This document shows positions 56,647 through 57,849 of a DNA stretch of 57,849 nt, one piece after another (positions within the stretch are counted from its first letter, which is position 1; every line of letters starts with the position of its first letter). Where the stretch lies: positions 1 to 57,849 of the IMG/VR virus record IMGVR_UViG_3300021976_000016; one strand, written 5' to 3'. The notes under the pieces are model-generated. The model made no database searches. It saw nothing but the letters and a program-made list of their open reading frames with translations, and was not told where the DNA came from. A program made the translations under genes and the position numbers. Source of the stretch: a virus.

Positions 56647-57849
56647 GTTCCAGTCTGTTCGGCAGAGGCGGCAGAGATGCCGCCTTCGCTCGTTCTGGCT
56701 GCTTTCAATTCCTCGAACGTCCTGCCGTCGCCGTCGAGCGTGGCCTGCTTGCCGGTGAAGGTCTGCCAGCGCGTGATGATGACGTCGCAGTAAGCCGGAT
56801 CAATCTCCGTGGTACGGCATAGCCGCCCTTCCATCTCGCAGGCAATCAGCGTGGTTCCGGACCCGCCGAACGGGTCGAGGACCACGTCGCCGCCCTTGCT
56901 GCTGTTCGCAATTGGGTATGCCACCAGCGCAACTGGCTTCATCGTCGGGTGCTCTTGGCTTTGCGACGGTCGGTCGAAGTGCCAGAGCGTCGTCTGCTTC
57001 CGGTCCGAGTACCAGCGATGGGCTGCTGTCGCCTTCCAGCCGTACAACACAGGCTCGTGTTGCCACTGGTAGTCCGAACGTCCGAACACCATGGTCTGCT
57101 TCGCCCAGACGCAACACGCGGCCAGATAGAAGCCAGCCTCAAGGTACGCTTTGCGGAAGTTGAGACCCTCGGTATCGGCGTGGAAGATGTAGATGGATGC
57201 GCCGTCGCCCATCGCGTTGAACATGCACCGATAGGCGTTCAGCAGGAAGCCGTAGAAGTCGAGATCGTCTTTCTTGTCGTTCTCGATCTTCAGCGCCTTC
57301 TTTGTCTTGCCGGTGTAGTCGATGTTGTATGGCGGGTCCGTCACCACCAGCGCAGCCGAGCGTCCGTCCATCAGCCGGTCGACATCAGCCTGCTTCGTGG
57401 AATCGCCGCATAGCAGTCGGTGGTTGCCGAGCACCCAGAGGTCTCCAGCCTGCGTGACCGGCGTCGCGGGCACCGCTGGAACTTCGTCCGCGTCCGTGAG
57501 GCTGTCCGTAGACTTCGCCATCAACTCCGCAAGTTCGCTCTCGTCGAATCCGGTCAGGCTCATGTCCATGTCGAGCGCTCTCAGATCCAGCAGCTCCGCG
57601 CCGAGCAGAGCGGAATCCCAATCGGTCTCGTCGTGGCTTCGGTTATCCATGAGCCGGTATGCGCGAACCTGTGTCGGGTTGAGGTCGGTGGCGACGTGAA
57701 CCGGCACCGTCTCCGCGCCCATCCTCTTCGCTGCCAGCAGCCGCGCGTGACCGACGATGATAACGCCTTCGGTATCAACGACGATGGGTTGCCGCCAGCC
57801 GAACTCGCGAATGCTCGCAGCTACCTTGTCGACGGCGGCGTCGCTGATC
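56637..57849 (-). CDS. ParB-domain DNA methyltransferase, N terminus off the window
   Basis: At least 403 codons; open to the end of the window. In the last 127 bases the frame reads ISDAAVDKVAASIREFGWRQ, then VIIVGHARLLAAKRMG: the ParB-like domain. The second part is an adenine/N4-cytosine methylase: DPPY at VTDPPYNIDYTG and GSGTT at DPFGGSGTTLIAC. Common in phages near terminase. An ATG at 57722 is inside the ParB fold and is not the start. If the window is circular, an ATG would span the joint. Confidence 0.88.
   Translation of the reverse strand, partial: ISDAAVDKVAASIREFGWRQPIVVDTEGVIIVGHARLLAAKRMGAETVPVHVATDLNPTQVRAYRLMDNRSHDETDWDSALLGAELLDLRALDMDMSLTGFDESELAELMAKSTDSLTDADEVPAVPATPVTQAGDLWVLGNHRLLCGDSTKQADVDRLMDGRSAALVVTDPPYNIDYTGKTKKALKIENDKKDDLDFYGFLLNAYRCMFNAMGDGASIYIFHADTEGLNFRKAYLEAGFYLAACCVWAKQTMVFGRSDYQWQHEPVLYGWKATAAHRWYSDRKQTTLWHFDRPSQSQEHPTMKPVALVAYPIANSSKGGDVVLDPFGGSGTTLIACEMEGRLCRTTEIDPAYCDVIITRWQTFTGKQATLDGDGRTFEELKAARTSEGGISAASAEQTGTYA

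Noticed and set aside
1-57849. CRISPR arrays, insertion sequences, complete tRNA or rRNA genes
   Set aside because: No spaced direct repeats of CRISPR type, no transposase reading frame and no complete structural RNA were seen on either strand.
1-57849. Integrated prophage with host flanks
   Set aside because: No host gene or attL/attR pair at the ends; phage modules lie on both sides of the single attP.

Overview
The window looks like an essentially complete temperate tailed-phage (siphovirus, HK97-type head) genome carried as one contig. No host housekeeping locus is visible. A tRNA-Arg 3' half sits in the interior next to the integrase and is flanked on both sides by phage genes. This fits an attP-bearing, non-integrated or circularly permuted form rather than a prophage with attL/attR at its ends. 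The host is a GC-rich bacterium. The phage-borne ribosomal protein S10 reads like an Acidobacteriota-type S10, so a Terriglobia-like soil acidobacterium is my best guess, with low-moderate certainty and from memory only.

Layout. (1) 73-3532, leftward: small late genes, holin, endolysin, lipoprotein and HNH nuclease. (2) 3533-3916: divergent control region with a rightward intrinsic terminator and a striking run of nine-base units. (3) 3917-20797, rightward early operon, mostly with ATGA/TGATG couplings: a triple zinc-knuckle protein, a recombination-associated protein, a J-domain protein, an MT-A70 methylase, a PD-(D/E)XK nuclease next to a Rad50/SMC-like ATPase, HNH nucleases, a DUF1376 protein, a DnaB helicase, a ParB-like protein, ribosomal protein S10, an SPFH lipoprotein and many small proteins. 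It ends at a strong hairpin terminator. (4) 20915-23153, leftward cassette of unknown genes. (5) 23242-29664, second rightward run (C2H2 zinc-finger protein, unknowns, two papain-like folds, DUF3846), closed by a terminator. (6) 29808-31153, leftward small genes, each with a shared hairpin leader. (7) 31200-33601: attP with phased arm-type repeats, integrase, and a divergent excisionase. (8) 33842-56176, leftward late operon, promoter-distal end first: tail tip, NlpC-like peptidase, esterase-bearing fibre, tape measure, G/G-T chaperones, tail tube, connectors, four glycosyltransferase-like genes, capsid, protease, portal, TerL, TerS. (9) 56266-57849: an oppositely oriented histone-tail/HTH protein (DUF3489) and a ParB-methyltransferase fusion running off the window.

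If the ends are joined, the leftward lysis block runs into the methylase and terminase genes, giving one continuous late transcription unit; the HNH-terminase adjacency is typical of cos phages. The most unusual elements are: the phage-encoded S10 (NusE); a nonamer repeat family at four control loci; a hairpin-Shine-Dalgarno leader repeated in front of at least six genes, one copy now lying inside a fused reading frame; and a glycosyltransferase island inside the head module. Positions and readings are by eye, and homology statements rest on recognised motifs rather than searches.
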